Notes under the pieces: model-generated
What the model was told of the DNA's origin: nothing
Seen by the model: the letters and a program-made list of their open reading frames with translations, nothing else
Database searches by the model: none
Part shown: positions 5,938 through 11,412 of the stretch, piece by piece
Layout of the letters: each line of letters begins with the position of its first letter
How positions within the stretch are numbered: position 1 is the stretch's first letter
Program-made: the position numbers and the translations under genes
Source of the DNA: an uncultured Arcobacter sp.
Lineage (GTDB): Bacteria > Campylobacterota > Campylobacteria > Campylobacterales > Arcobacteraceae
Reading direction: 5' to 3'
Assembly (NCBI GenBank): GCA_937860115.1
Contig: CALMBI010000198.1
Coordinates: 1-11,412 of the forward strand
Length of the DNA stretch: 11,412 bases

Positions 5938-6489
5938 ATGGCTGCTAGATTATTTGAAAAATATAAAAGTGAAATCAAACCAGCTTTACAAGCTGAGTTC
6001 GCGCAAAATAAAATGTTAACTCCAGCATTAGAGAAAATTACTATCTCTGTAGGTGCTGGTGAAGCTATGAAAGATACTAAATTAATGCAAAACATTAATG
6101 ATACTATCTCTTTGATTGCTGGACAAAAAGCAGTAACAATTGTTTCTAAAAAATCTGTTGCTGGATTTAAAGTAAGAGAAGGGATGCCTGTAGGTGTTAA
6201 AGTAACACTTAGAGGTGAAAGAATGTATGAATTCATGGATAAACTTTGTACAATTGCACTTCCAAGAGTTAAAGACTTTAGAGGTGTAGAAAAAAATGGT
6301 TTTGATGGACAAGGTAACTTTAACTTTGGTCTTGATGAGCAATTAATGTTCCCAGAAGTAGAGTATGATAATATCATCAAAACTCACGGTATGAACATTT
6401 CAATCACTACTACAACAAATAGTGACGTTCAATCTTTTAGATTATTAGAATTAATGGGATTACCATTTACTAAAGGGGGAAGAGCATAA
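5938..6489 (+). CDS. rplE: 50S ribosomal protein L5
   Basis: L5 (183 residues; usually 178-185) binds 5S rRNA in the central protuberance and contacts P-site tRNA and S13. Family segments are present in order: ITISVGAGEAM (about 35-45), AGQKAVTIVSKKSVAGFKVREGMPVGVKVTLRG (63-95, the core signature), LPRVKDFRGV, NFGLDEQLMFPE and MNISITTTT. ATG 5938 is preferred to the in-frame GTG at 5929, because the GTG lies within rplX and the AAGGTG tract at 5925-5930 is well placed for 5938. The stop overlaps the rpsN start (TAATG). Confidence 0.98.
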   Translation: MAARLFEKYKSEIKPALQAEFAQNKMLTPALEKITISVGAGEAMKDTKLMQNINDTISLIAGQKAVTIVSKKSVAGFKVREGMPVGVKVTLRGERMYEFMDKLCTIALPRVKDFRGVEKNGFDGQGNFNFGLDEQLMFPEVEYDNIIKTHGMNISITTTTNSDVQSFRLLELMGLPFTKGGRA

Positions 6490-6674
6490 TGGCAAAGAAA
6501 GCAATGATATTAAAAGCAGCTAAACCTGCTAAATTTTCTACAAGAGCTTATACAAGATGCTCAATCTGCGGAAGACCACACTCTGTATATAGAGATTTTG
6601 GTCTTTGTAGAGTTTGTTTAAGAAAAATGGCTAATGAGGGATTAATTCCTGGTGTTAGAAAAGCTAGTTGGTAA
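6489..6674 (+). CDS. rpsN: 30S ribosomal protein S14, zinc-binding type (type Z)
   Basis: This S14 is 61 residues, the short zinc form, not the roughly 100-residue enteric form. The zinc ligands are C24, C27, C40 and C43 (CSICGRPHSVYRDFGLCRVC), followed by the conserved end RKMANEGLIPGVRKASW. S14 is needed late in 30S head assembly near S3, S10 and S19. Many bacteria carry a second, cysteine-free S14 for zinc limitation; no such paralogue is in this window. The start is coupled to rplE through TAATG, and a 32-nt gap, one of the larger ones in the cluster, follows. The symbols rpsN and rpsZ are both used for this form. Confidence 0.98.
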   Translation: MAKKAMILKAAKPAKFSTRAYTRCSICGRPHSVYRDFGLCRVCLRKMANEGLIPGVRKASW

Positions 6675-6706
6675 TATAAAAAAATTAAAAAAAAGAGGAT
6701 AAGCCC

Positions 6707-7105
6707 ATGATGAATGATTTAATCGCAGACGCAATAACTCGAATCAGAAATGCTGCTATGAGAAAATTAGAAGTAACTACTCTAATTCACTCAAACACAG
6801 TTGAAGCAGTTATGAATGTTTTAAAACAAAAAAACTATATCGAAAGCTATACAGTTGAAGATTTAGGAAACAATAAAAAAGCTATAAAAGTAGTTTTAAA
6901 ATATGATGATAATGATAAAAGTGTTATCAATGAACTTAAAAGAGAGTCTAAACCAGGAAGAAGAATGTACAAAGCTGCTTCTGAGTTAAAAAACTTTAAA
7001 AACGGATATGGAACAATCGTAGTTTCTACTAACAAAGGTGTTATCGCTAATGATGAAGCGCATAAACTGAATGTTGGTGGCGAAGTACTTTGTTCTATTT
7101 GGTAA
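6707..7105 (+). CDS. rpsH: 30S ribosomal protein S8
   Basis: S8 (132 residues; E. coli 130) is a primary binder of helix 21 in 16S rRNA and in E. coli represses the spc operon by binding mRNA near rplE. N-terminal NDLIADAITRIRNA and C-terminal KNGYGTIVVSTNKGVIANDEAHK then NVGGEVLCSIW are diagnostic. Two ATG codons are adjacent (6707, 6710). The first is chosen because AGAGGA (6694-6699) is 7 nt upstream and because relatives, as I recall, have a residue before the conserved ND. The 32-nt AT-rich gap before it has no clear promoter. An E. coli-like S8 target in rplE mRNA cannot be judged by eye. Confidence 0.98.
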   Translation: MMNDLIADAITRIRNAAMRKLEVTTLIHSNTVEAVMNVLKQKNYIESYTVEDLGNNKKAIKVVLKYDDNDKSVINELKRESKPGRRMYKAASELKNFKNGYGTIVVSTNKGVIANDEAHKLNVGGEVLCSIW

Positions 7106-7117
7106 GAGGAGAGAACT

Positions 7118-7654
7118 ATGTCAAGAATTGGAAAATTACCTATCGCAATACCAGCTGGTGTTGAAGTTTCTGTAAATGGTTCTGTTGTTGTTATCAAAAA
7201 AGGTAGCAATGTTGTTGAAGTTGAAACTCACGGAAGAGTAGGAATCGATGTTGCTGAAGGTAATGTTGTATTCTCTGTTAAAGGTGAAGAAGCACAAGAT
7301 AAAGCATTCTGGGGAACATACAGAGCTTTAACTGCTAATGCTATTACTGGATTAGTAACAGGTTTCAGTAAATCTTTAGAGATCAATGGAGTTGGATATA
7401 AAGCAGCTGTAAAAGGTGATGTTTTAGAACTTGCTCTTGGATATTCACACCCAATCAACTATGAGATTCCATCTGGAATTGAAATTACTGTTGAGAAAAA
7501 CGTTATTAACGTAAAAGGTAGTAGCAAACAACAAGTTGGTCAAGTTGCTGCAATAATTAGAGGCTTTAGAAAACCAGAACCATACAAAGGTAAAGGTGTT
7601 AAATATTCTGATGAGACTATCATTAGAAAAGCCGGAAAAACTTCTAAAAAGTAA
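7118..7654 (+). CDS. rplF: 50S ribosomal protein L6
   Basis: L6 (178 residues; E. coli 177) lies near the GTPase-associated centre and sarcin-ricin loop. It starts MSRIGKLPIAIPAGVEVSV and consists of two similar alpha/beta domains, the second holding GVGYKAAVKGDVLELALGYSHP (about 90-111) and the C-terminal signature RKPEPYKGKGVKYSDE (149-164). The C-terminal end is lysine-rich. AGAGGAG at 7105-7111 precedes the ATG by 6 nt. The stop codon is fused to the AAGGG of rplR. Confidence 0.98.
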   Translation: MSRIGKLPIAIPAGVEVSVNGSVVVIKKGSNVVEVETHGRVGIDVAEGNVVFSVKGEEAQDKAFWGTYRALTANAITGLVTGFSKSLEINGVGYKAAVKGDVLELALGYSHPINYEIPSGIEITVEKNVINVKGSSKQQVGQVAAIIRGFRKPEPYKGKGVKYSDETIIRKAGKTSKK

Positions 7655-7664
7655 GGGTTGAATT

Positions 7665-8024
7665 ATGAGTAGAATTAAAGACTTAGCTAAAAAAAATGCA
7701 TTAAGATTAAGAAGAAAAAGAAGAATTAGAGGAAAAATCAGTGGTTTGGCTGAAAAACCAAGACTATCTGTATTTAAGTCTAATAAATATTTCTATGCAC
7801 AAGCTATTGATGATGTTGCAGGTGTTACACTTGCTTCAGTTGATAGTAGAGCAATGAAACTTAGTGTAAATAAAGAAAATGTTGTTAAAGTTGCTGCTAT
7901 TATGGCAGAAAACTTAAAAGCTAAAAATATCGAAACAGTTGTATTTGATAAAAATGGTTACTTGTATCATGGTGTTATCGCAAGTTTTGCTGATGCACTA
8001 AGAGACAATGGAATCAGAGTATAA
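7665..8024 (+). CDS. rplR: 50S ribosomal protein L18
   Basis: L18 (119 residues; E. coli 117) binds 5S rRNA together with L5 and attaches it to the 50S. The N-terminus is very basic (RLRRKRRIRGKISGLAEKPRLSVFKSNKY), followed by the YFYAQAIDDVAGVTLASVDS core and FDKNGYLYHGVIASFADALRDNGI, the family C-terminal signature. It starts 10 nt after rplF with AAGGG (7653-7657) overlapping the rplF stop codon. Its own stop is in turn fused to the ribosome-binding site of rpsE. Confidence 0.98.
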   Translation: MSRIKDLAKKNALRLRRKRRIRGKISGLAEKPRLSVFKSNKYFYAQAIDDVAGVTLASVDSRAMKLSVNKENVVKVAAIMAENLKAKNIETVVFDKNGYLYHGVIASFADALRDNGIRV

Positions 8025-8028
8025 GGGG
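8023..8028 (+). promoter_or_regulatory. Ribosome-binding site that fixes the rpsE start
   Basis: AAGGGG, beginning within the rplR stop codon, is 6 nt before ATG 8035. An in-frame ATG at 8008 would overlap rplR and add nine residues that S5 relatives lack. Confidence 0.75.
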
Positions 8029-8034
8029 CTTAAG

Positions 8035-8478
8035 ATGGCTGTAGTTAATAGAGAAGATTTCGAAGAAGCTATCGTTAAGATAGGAAGAGTTACGAAAGTT
8101 GTTAAGGGTGGTAGAAGATTTAGATTTACTGCACTTGTTGTTGTTGGAGATAAAAAAGGTACTGTAGGGTATGGAACTGGAAAAGCAAAAGAGGTTCCAG
8201 ATGCTATTAAAAAAGCTCTTGATGATGCTTTCAAATCTCTTGTAAAAGTTAATATTCATGGTACTACAATTAACCATGATGTTGAGCACAAATATAATGC
8301 AAGTAGAATTTTATTAAAACCTGCATCAGAGGGTACTGGACTTATCGCTGGTGGAGCTGCAAGACCAGTTCTTGAGCTAGTTGGTATCAAAGATATCATT
8401 GCTAAATCTTTAGGATCAAATAATCCTAACAATCTAGTACAAGCTACTGTTGAAGCATTAGCTATGATCAAAGGATAA
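8035..8478 (+). CDS. rpsE: 30S ribosomal protein S5
   Basis: S5 (147 residues) lies on the solvent side of the 30S near the mRNA entry site and affects decoding accuracy. The N-terminal double-stranded-RNA-binding-like domain holds RVTKVVKGGRRFRF (18-31); the VKGGR loop is where spectinomycin-resistance changes arise in other bacteria, and it looks wild-type. The GYGTGKAKEVPDAIKKA segment (45-61) and the C-terminal GTGLIAGGAARPVLELVGIKD and KSLGSNNPNN segments complete the family pattern. It is about 20 residues shorter than the E. coli protein, a length I recall for Campylobacterota. The next gene is rplO, with no rpmD in between. Confidence 0.98.
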   Translation: MAVVNREDFEEAIVKIGRVTKVVKGGRRFRFTALVVVGDKKGTVGYGTGKAKEVPDAIKKALDDAFKSLVKVNIHGTTINHDVEHKYNASRILLKPASEGTGLIAGGAARPVLELVGIKDIIAKSLGSNNPNNLVQATVEALAMIKG

Positions 8479-8482
8479 GAAG

Positions 8483-8884
8483 ATGTCATTATTACAAGAA
8501 TTAAGACCTGCTGAGGGAAGTACTAAAAATACTAAAAGAATTGGTAGAGGTCAAGGAAGTGGTAACGGTAAAACTGCTGGAAAAGGTAACAAAGGTCAAA
8601 AAGCTAGAAGTGGTTATTCAATCAAAAGAGGATTCGAAGGTGGTCAACAACCACTTCACAGAAGACTTCCAAAGGTTGGATTTACTTCAAGAGTAGTGAA
8701 ACCTTTAACAATTAATGTAGATAAAGTAACTAAAGTTGCTGCATTAGCTGAAATTACTATGGATTCAATCAAAGAAGTATATAGAATGTCAGCATCAGTT
8801 GCTAAAGTAAAACTTATCGGTGCAGGTGCTAAAGATTTAGTATCTAAAATTAAAGACGAAAATGTTACTGTAACTGGTAAATAA
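8483..8884 (+). CDS. rplO: 50S ribosomal protein L15
   Basis: L15 (133 residues; E. coli 144) binds 23S rRNA late in 50S assembly. The N-terminal half is the typical extended glycine/lysine/arginine-rich arm (TKRIGRGQGSGNGKTAGKGN, KGQKARSGY, GFEGGQQPLHRRLPKVGF), and the second half is the globular domain ending in IKDENVTVTGK. The C-terminus appears a few residues shorter than in enteric bacteria. AAGGA at 8471-8475, inside the end of rpsE, precedes the ATG by 7 nt. It directly follows rpsE because rpmD (L30) is missing, and it leads into secY with a 2-nt gap. Confidence 0.97.
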   Translation: MSLLQELRPAEGSTKNTKRIGRGQGSGNGKTAGKGNKGQKARSGYSIKRGFEGGQQPLHRRLPKVGFTSRVVKPLTINVDKVTKVAALAEITMDSIKEVYRMSASVAKVKLIGAGAKDLVSKIKDENVTVTGK

Positions 8885-8886
8885 TT

Positions 8887-10149
8887 GTGAATAAAGACCT
8901 ATTAAATAAAATCTTAATAACTTTAGGGTTTATTTTAATATACAGAATGCTGGCATATGTGCCAGTACCTGGTGTCGATCTAGATGTAATTAAAGAGTTT
9001 TTTGATTCAAATTCAAACAATGCATTAGGCTTAGCAAATATGTTTAGTGGAAATGCAGTTGAAAGAATGAGTATTATCTCTTTAGGTATTATGCCTTACA
9101 TCACAGCTTCTATTATTATGGAGCTTCTTGCTGCTACTTTCCCATCTCTTGGTAAAATGAAAAAAGAGAGAGATGGAATGCAAAAATATATGCAAATCAT
9201 CAGATATACTACTATTGTTATTACATTGATCCAAGCTGTAGGTGTTTCTATGGGATTAAATTCTCTTACTGGAAAAACTGGAGCGAGTGCAATTATGTTA
9301 GATTTAAATACTTTTATTTTTATTGCTACTATCTCAATGGTTACTGGAACTATGCTTTTAATGTGGATTGGAGAACAAATCACACAAAGAGGTATTGGTA
9401 ATGGTATTAGTTTAATTATCTTTGCTGGTATCGTATCTGCGATACCAAGTGCTATTGGTGGAACTGTTGAACTTGTAAACAACGGTCAAATGAATTTCTT
9501 AACTGTCATTGCTTTACTTATTGTAATCCTTGCTACTGTAGGGTTTATTATTTATGTTGAGCTGGCTGAGAGAAGAATACCAATTACTTATAGTAAAAAA
9601 GTGATGATGGAAAATCAATCAAAAAGAATTATGAATTATATTCCTATTAAAGTAAATCTTTCTGGTGTTATTCCTGTTATTTTTGCAAGTGCTATTTTAA
9701 TGTTTCCTTCAACTATTCTTTCTGGAACTCAAAATGAATATTTGTTAGTTGTTGCAGATTATTTAAATCCGAACAGTTATACATTTAATCTTTTGACTTT
9801 TCTTTTTGTTGTGTTTTTTGCATATTTTTATGCATCAATCACTTTCAATGCAAAAGATATTAGTGAAAATTTAAAAAGACAAGGTGGTTTTATTCCTGGG
9901 ATTAGAACAGGTGATACAACAAAAGACTTTTTAAATGAAACTGCAAGTAGATTGACATTTTGGGGTTCTATATATTTAGGTGCTGTTGCAACTGTTCCAT
10001 GGCTTATTGTAAAAGCTATGGGAGTACCATTTTTCTTTGGTGGGGTTGCTGTTATGATTGTTGTTCAAGTTGCTATTGATACTATGAGAAAAATAGAAGC
10101 TCAACAATACATGAATAAATACAAAACGCTTAGTGCAGTAGGTTTATAA
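8887..10149 (+). CDS. secY: Protein translocase subunit SecY
   Basis: SecY (420 residues) is the membrane channel of the SecYEG translocon, working with SecA or the ribosome. Ten hydrophobic segments can be placed at about 8-26, 62-82, 103-125, 138-160, 170-192, 204-226, 254-275, 299-320, 358-378 and 380-398. Family motifs include SLGIMPYITASIIMELL (65-81), GEQITQRGIGNGISL (162-176), the cytosolic loop AERRIPITY (227-235) and ISENLKRQGGFIPGIRTGDT (325-344). The N-terminus lacks the extension of E. coli SecY, as in Campylobacter. The start is GTG at 8887, with only a weak upstream Shine-Dalgarno, so translation probably depends on coupling to rplO, whose stop is 2 nt away. The shift from basic soluble proteins to a membrane protein is abrupt but normal for spc operons. 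Confidence 0.98.
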   Translation: MNKDLLNKILITLGFILIYRMLAYVPVPGVDLDVIKEFFDSNSNNALGLANMFSGNAVERMSIISLGIMPYITASIIMELLAATFPSLGKMKKERDGMQKYMQIIRYTTIVITLIQAVGVSMGLNSLTGKTGASAIMLDLNTFIFIATISMVTGTMLLMWIGEQITQRGIGNGISLIIFAGIVSAIPSAIGGTVELVNNGQMNFLTVIALLIVILATVGFIIYVELAERRIPITYSKKVMMENQSKRIMNYIPIKVNLSGVIPVIFASAILMFPSTILSGTQNEYLLVVADYLNPNSYTFNLLTFLFVVFFAYFYASITFNAKDISENLKRQGGFIPGIRTGDTTKDFLNETASRLTFWGSIYLGAVATVPWLIVKAMGVPFFFGGVAVMIVVQVAIDTMRKIEAQQYMNKYKTLSAVGL

Positions 10150-10152
10150 CGC

Positions 10153-10914
10153 TTGGCTATACCTTTACGAAAACAAAATGAAATAGAAAAGCTTCGAATC
10201 GCTGGAAATGCGGTTGCGAAGACTCTTTGTTACTTAGAACAAAATGTAAAATCTGGAATGACTTTATTGGATGTTGATAAAATGGGTGAAGAGTACCTTA
10301 GAAGCCTTGGTGCAAGGCCTTCATTTAAAGGACTTTATGGATTTCCAAATGCTATTTGTACATCTTTAAATGAAGTGTGTATTCATGGTGTTCCAACTAA
10401 TCAAGTATTACAAGATGGTGATATTTTAGGTATTGATATTGGGAGTGAAATAGATGGTTGGTATGGAGATGCAGCTATCACAATACCAATAGGTAAAATA
10501 TCAAAACAAGATGAAGATCTTATCGCATGTAGTAAAGATGCATTGTATCATGCTATTGATATCATCAGAGATGGTATGCGATTTAAAGAGCTAAGTCATG
10601 AGTTAGAGAAATTTATTCATAGTAGAGGGTTTGTACCGTTGGTGAGATTTTGTGGTCATGGGATAGGGCGAGAACCACATTGTGATCCAGAAGTTCCAAA
10701 TTATCTTGAGGGTGCTAATCCAAAACAGGGTCCTAAAATAAAAAATGGGATGGTTTTTTGTATTGAACCTATGATATGTCAAAAAGATGATGAGCCTGAT
10801 ATTGATAAAGTTGATAAATGGTCAGTAAGAAGCCGTGATGGATTACGAGCTAGCCATTATGAGCACCAAGTTGCTATAGTAAATGGTAGAGCTGAAATTT
10901 TAACAAAAGTATAA
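10153..10914 (+). CDS. map: Type I methionine aminopeptidase
   Basis: Map removes the initiator methionine from nascent proteins with small second residues. The protein is 253 residues. The pita-bread fold metal ligands are all identifiable: D95 (GIDIG), D106 (YGDAA), H169 (CGHGIG), E205 (IEPM) and E237 (YEHQ). H78 (CIHGVP) and H176 (EPHCDP) match the substrate-contacting histidines of the E. coli enzyme. There is no N-terminal zinc-finger extension, so it is the short bacterial class. The start is TTG at 10153, 3 nt after secY, giving MAIPLRKQNEIEKLR, the usual start of the family; the upstream AGG is weak. Arginine is often coded by CGA, CGT or AGG here, unlike the ribosomal genes, consistent with lower expression. 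Confidence 0.97.
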   Translation: MAIPLRKQNEIEKLRIAGNAVAKTLCYLEQNVKSGMTLLDVDKMGEEYLRSLGARPSFKGLYGFPNAICTSLNEVCIHGVPTNQVLQDGDILGIDIGSEIDGWYGDAAITIPIGKISKQDEDLIACSKDALYHAIDIIRDGMRFKELSHELEKFIHSRGFVPLVRFCGHGIGREPHCDPEVPNYLEGANPKQGPKIKNGMVFCIEPMICQKDDEPDIDKVDKWSVRSRDGLRASHYEHQVAIVNGRAEILTKV

Positions 10915-10946
10915 ATAGTATAAAACGATAAAGTATTGTTAGATTC

Positions 10947-11015
10947 AAAAAAGGAAAATAATAATGGCAACGAAAGAAGCCATTACAATTAAAAAAGGAA
11001 AATAAAAAATGGCAA
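10947..11015 (+). repeat. Duplicated ribosome-binding-site and start segment before infA
   Basis: Two segments, 10947-10970 and 10991-11015, each read A6, GG, A4, TAA, then one or two bases, then AATGGCAA. They share 23 identical bases, differ only in the one- or two-base insert, and are offset by 44-45 nt. Each includes a Shine-Dalgarno and an ATG. The second copy starts infA; the first starts a 13-codon ORF. Confidence 0.5.
10964..11005 (+). CDS. Possible 13-codon leader ORF upstream of infA
   Basis: ATG at 10964 follows AAGGA (10951-10955 region) by 8 nt and is read for 13 codons (MATKEAITIKKGK) to TAA at 11003-11005, three bases before the infA ATG. Its initiation region almost exactly copies that of infA, including the ATGGCA start. 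It may be a leader peptide whose translation is coupled to infA, or a by-product of a small tandem duplication. There is no known family to compare with. It is too short to judge by codon use. Confidence 0.3.
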   Translation: MATKEAITIKKGK

Positions 11016-11227
11016 AAGATGATGTAATCGTAGTTGATGGTAGAGTAGTAGAAGTACTTCCTAATGCAACTTTTAGAGTTGAACTTGACAATGGACATAT
11101 AGTATTATGCCATATCTCTGGAAAAATGAGAATGCACTATATTAAAATTCTATTAAGTGATCTTGTAAGAGTTGAAATTACACCTTATTCACTTGATAAG
11201 GGTAGAATTACACATAGATATAAATAA
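11009..11227 (+). CDS. infA: Translation initiation factor IF-1
   Basis: IF1 (72 residues, the standard length) binds the 30S A site during initiation with IF2 and IF3. The whole chain is one S1-type OB-fold: MAKDDVIVVDGRVVEVLPNA, then FRVELDNGHIVLCHISGKMR, then the MHYIKILLSDLVRVEITPYS and LDKGRITHRYK segments, each matching the family closely. AAGGA at 10995-10999 lies 9 nt before the ATG. A 94-nt gap separates it from map, the widest in the cluster, so infA may have extra control or its own promoter. In Helicobacter the order continues to rpmJ and rpsM; here no rpmJ follows within the window. Confidence 0.98.
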   Translation: MAKDDVIVVDGRVVEVLPNATFRVELDNGHIVLCHISGKMRMHYIKILLSDLVRVEITPYSLDKGRITHRYK

Positions 11228-11230
11228 AAG

Positions 11231-11323
11231 TAGAGTACGTCTTCTAGAGCGCTCCTTTTTTATTATCACTTTTTCTAAATCCCATCTTTTTTTAACTCTC
11301 TTGATAGTGTTAAAAGAAATTTT
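11231..11323 (-). pseudogene. Possible decayed transposase helix-turn-helix fragment
   Basis: On the minus strand, a stretch open from the codon at 11323 reads through NTIKRVKKRW and then KKERSRRRT. This resembles the end of a helix-turn-helix plus the basic linker of Tc1/IS630-type transposases, where a motif like ERSGRPRKT is common. A TAG lies immediately upstream (11326-11324) and another stop nearby; the resemblance ends where the frame enters the antisense of infA. It is a fragment at best; chance is a serious alternative in lysine/arginine-rich AT-rich frames. Confidence 0.25.
11233..11261 (+). terminator. Weak candidate Rho-independent terminator after infA
   Basis: Six bases after the infA stop, GAG (11233-11235) can pair with CTC (11252-11254) and, after a two-base bulge, CGT with GCG, followed at 11256-11261 by six T. 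The stem is short and imperfect, so efficiency is doubtful. Its place at the end of the cluster makes it the best terminator candidate in the window. Confidence 0.4.
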
Positions 11324-11412
11324 CTAAAAATATGACATTTTTAGTTACTTTAAATTCCCAAAATTTAAATCTGAAGTGCAATTTTTGAGTTGAAAAAATC
11401 ATATCAATTTTT
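11262..11412. other. AT-rich intergenic tail with no intact gene
   Basis: No plausible intact gene starts in this stretch. It holds the possible transposase fragment on the minus strand and an AT-only inverted repeat (TTTAAATT at 11349-11356 and AATTTAAA at 11362-11369, five-base loop). The expected next genes of related operons, rpmJ and rpsM, do not begin before the window ends. Confidence 0.6.

Noticed and set aside
5658..6380. Long minus-strand open frame (240 codons) opposite rplX and rplE
   Set aside because: It lies antisense to two clearly conserved ribosomal genes, its composition is what the complement of their codons produces, and it matches no family that I recognise.
6675..6706. 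Internal promoter or terminator between rpsN and rpsH
   Set aside because: The 32-nt gap is an A-rich run plus the rpsH Shine-Dalgarno; there is no stem with a T-run and no convincing promoter hexamers.
9096..9482. Minus-strand open frame rich in hydrophobic residues inside secY
   Set aside because: Its hydrophobicity mirrors the membrane segments of SecY on the other strand; no ribosome-binding site or family resemblance is seen.
10910..10924. TATAAA boxes as an infA promoter
   Set aside because: Two TATAAA-like hexamers occur at the map stop, but no -35 is visible and such hexamers are expected by chance here. The 94-nt gap keeps the idea open but does not support a feature.
10874..11098. 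Minus-strand open frame across the map-infA gap
   Set aside because: It overlaps the ends of two real genes, is rich in Phe/Tyr/Ile as expected from complemented AT-rich DNA, and has no recognisable domain.
11349..11369. AT-only inverted repeat as a terminator or transposon end
   Set aside because: TTTAAATT/AATTTAAA is a low-complexity palindrome likely to occur by chance, with no T-run and no matching partner copy in the window.
1..11412. CRISPR arrays, tRNA or rRNA genes, prophage or defence systems
   Set aside because: I saw no spaced direct repeats, cloverleaf-like segments or rRNA motifs; nearly all of the window is accounted for by the conserved ribosomal cluster.

Overview
This window is the S10-spc ribosomal-protein superoperon of an AT-rich bacterium, almost certainly a member of the Campylobacterota and most like the Arcobacter group. 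The evidence is the gene content and order, the lack of rpmD (L30) between rpsE and rplO, a four-cysteine zinc S14, arginine coded almost only by AGA, and protein details that I recall from Campylobacter, Helicobacter and Arcobacter, such as a 147-residue S5, a 420-residue SecY and an S8 ending in EVLCSIW. The assignment comes from reading the sequence, not from a search.

Layout: positions 1-306 hold the N-terminal part of a minus-strand P-loop ATPase that runs off the left edge. Positions 307-484 are a divergent control region. It holds a near-consensus sigma70 promoter (TTGACA, 17 nt, TACAAT), a leader of about 60 nt with a hairpin, and a likely minus-strand -10 box. From 485 to 8884 there are 20 ribosomal-protein genes, all on the plus strand: rpsJ, rplC, rplD, rplW, rplB, rpsS, rplV, rpsC, rplP, rpmC, rpsQ, rplN, rplX, rplE, rpsN (zinc type), rpsH, rplF, rplR, rpsE, rplO. 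They are followed by secY (8887), map (10153) and infA (11009). Junctions are tight: short overlaps, or gaps that are often exactly 10 nt with the stop codon fused to the next Shine-Dalgarno. I see no convincing terminator inside the cluster, so the whole run can be one transcript. A weak hairpin plus T-run follows infA.

The genes work together as translation machinery: 30S and 50S proteins, the membrane channel through which nascent proteins leave (SecY), the enzyme that trims their initiator methionine (Map), and initiation factor IF1. I found no previously undescribed system. The best leads are small. A near-perfect duplication of the ribosome-binding-site/start region lies before infA and creates a 13-codon ORF. 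A short minus-strand reading frame beyond infA resembles a decayed transposase helix-turn-helix. The stop-to-start spacing of the ribosomal genes is strikingly regular. L3 has Glu where enteric L3 has the glutamine methylated by PrmB.
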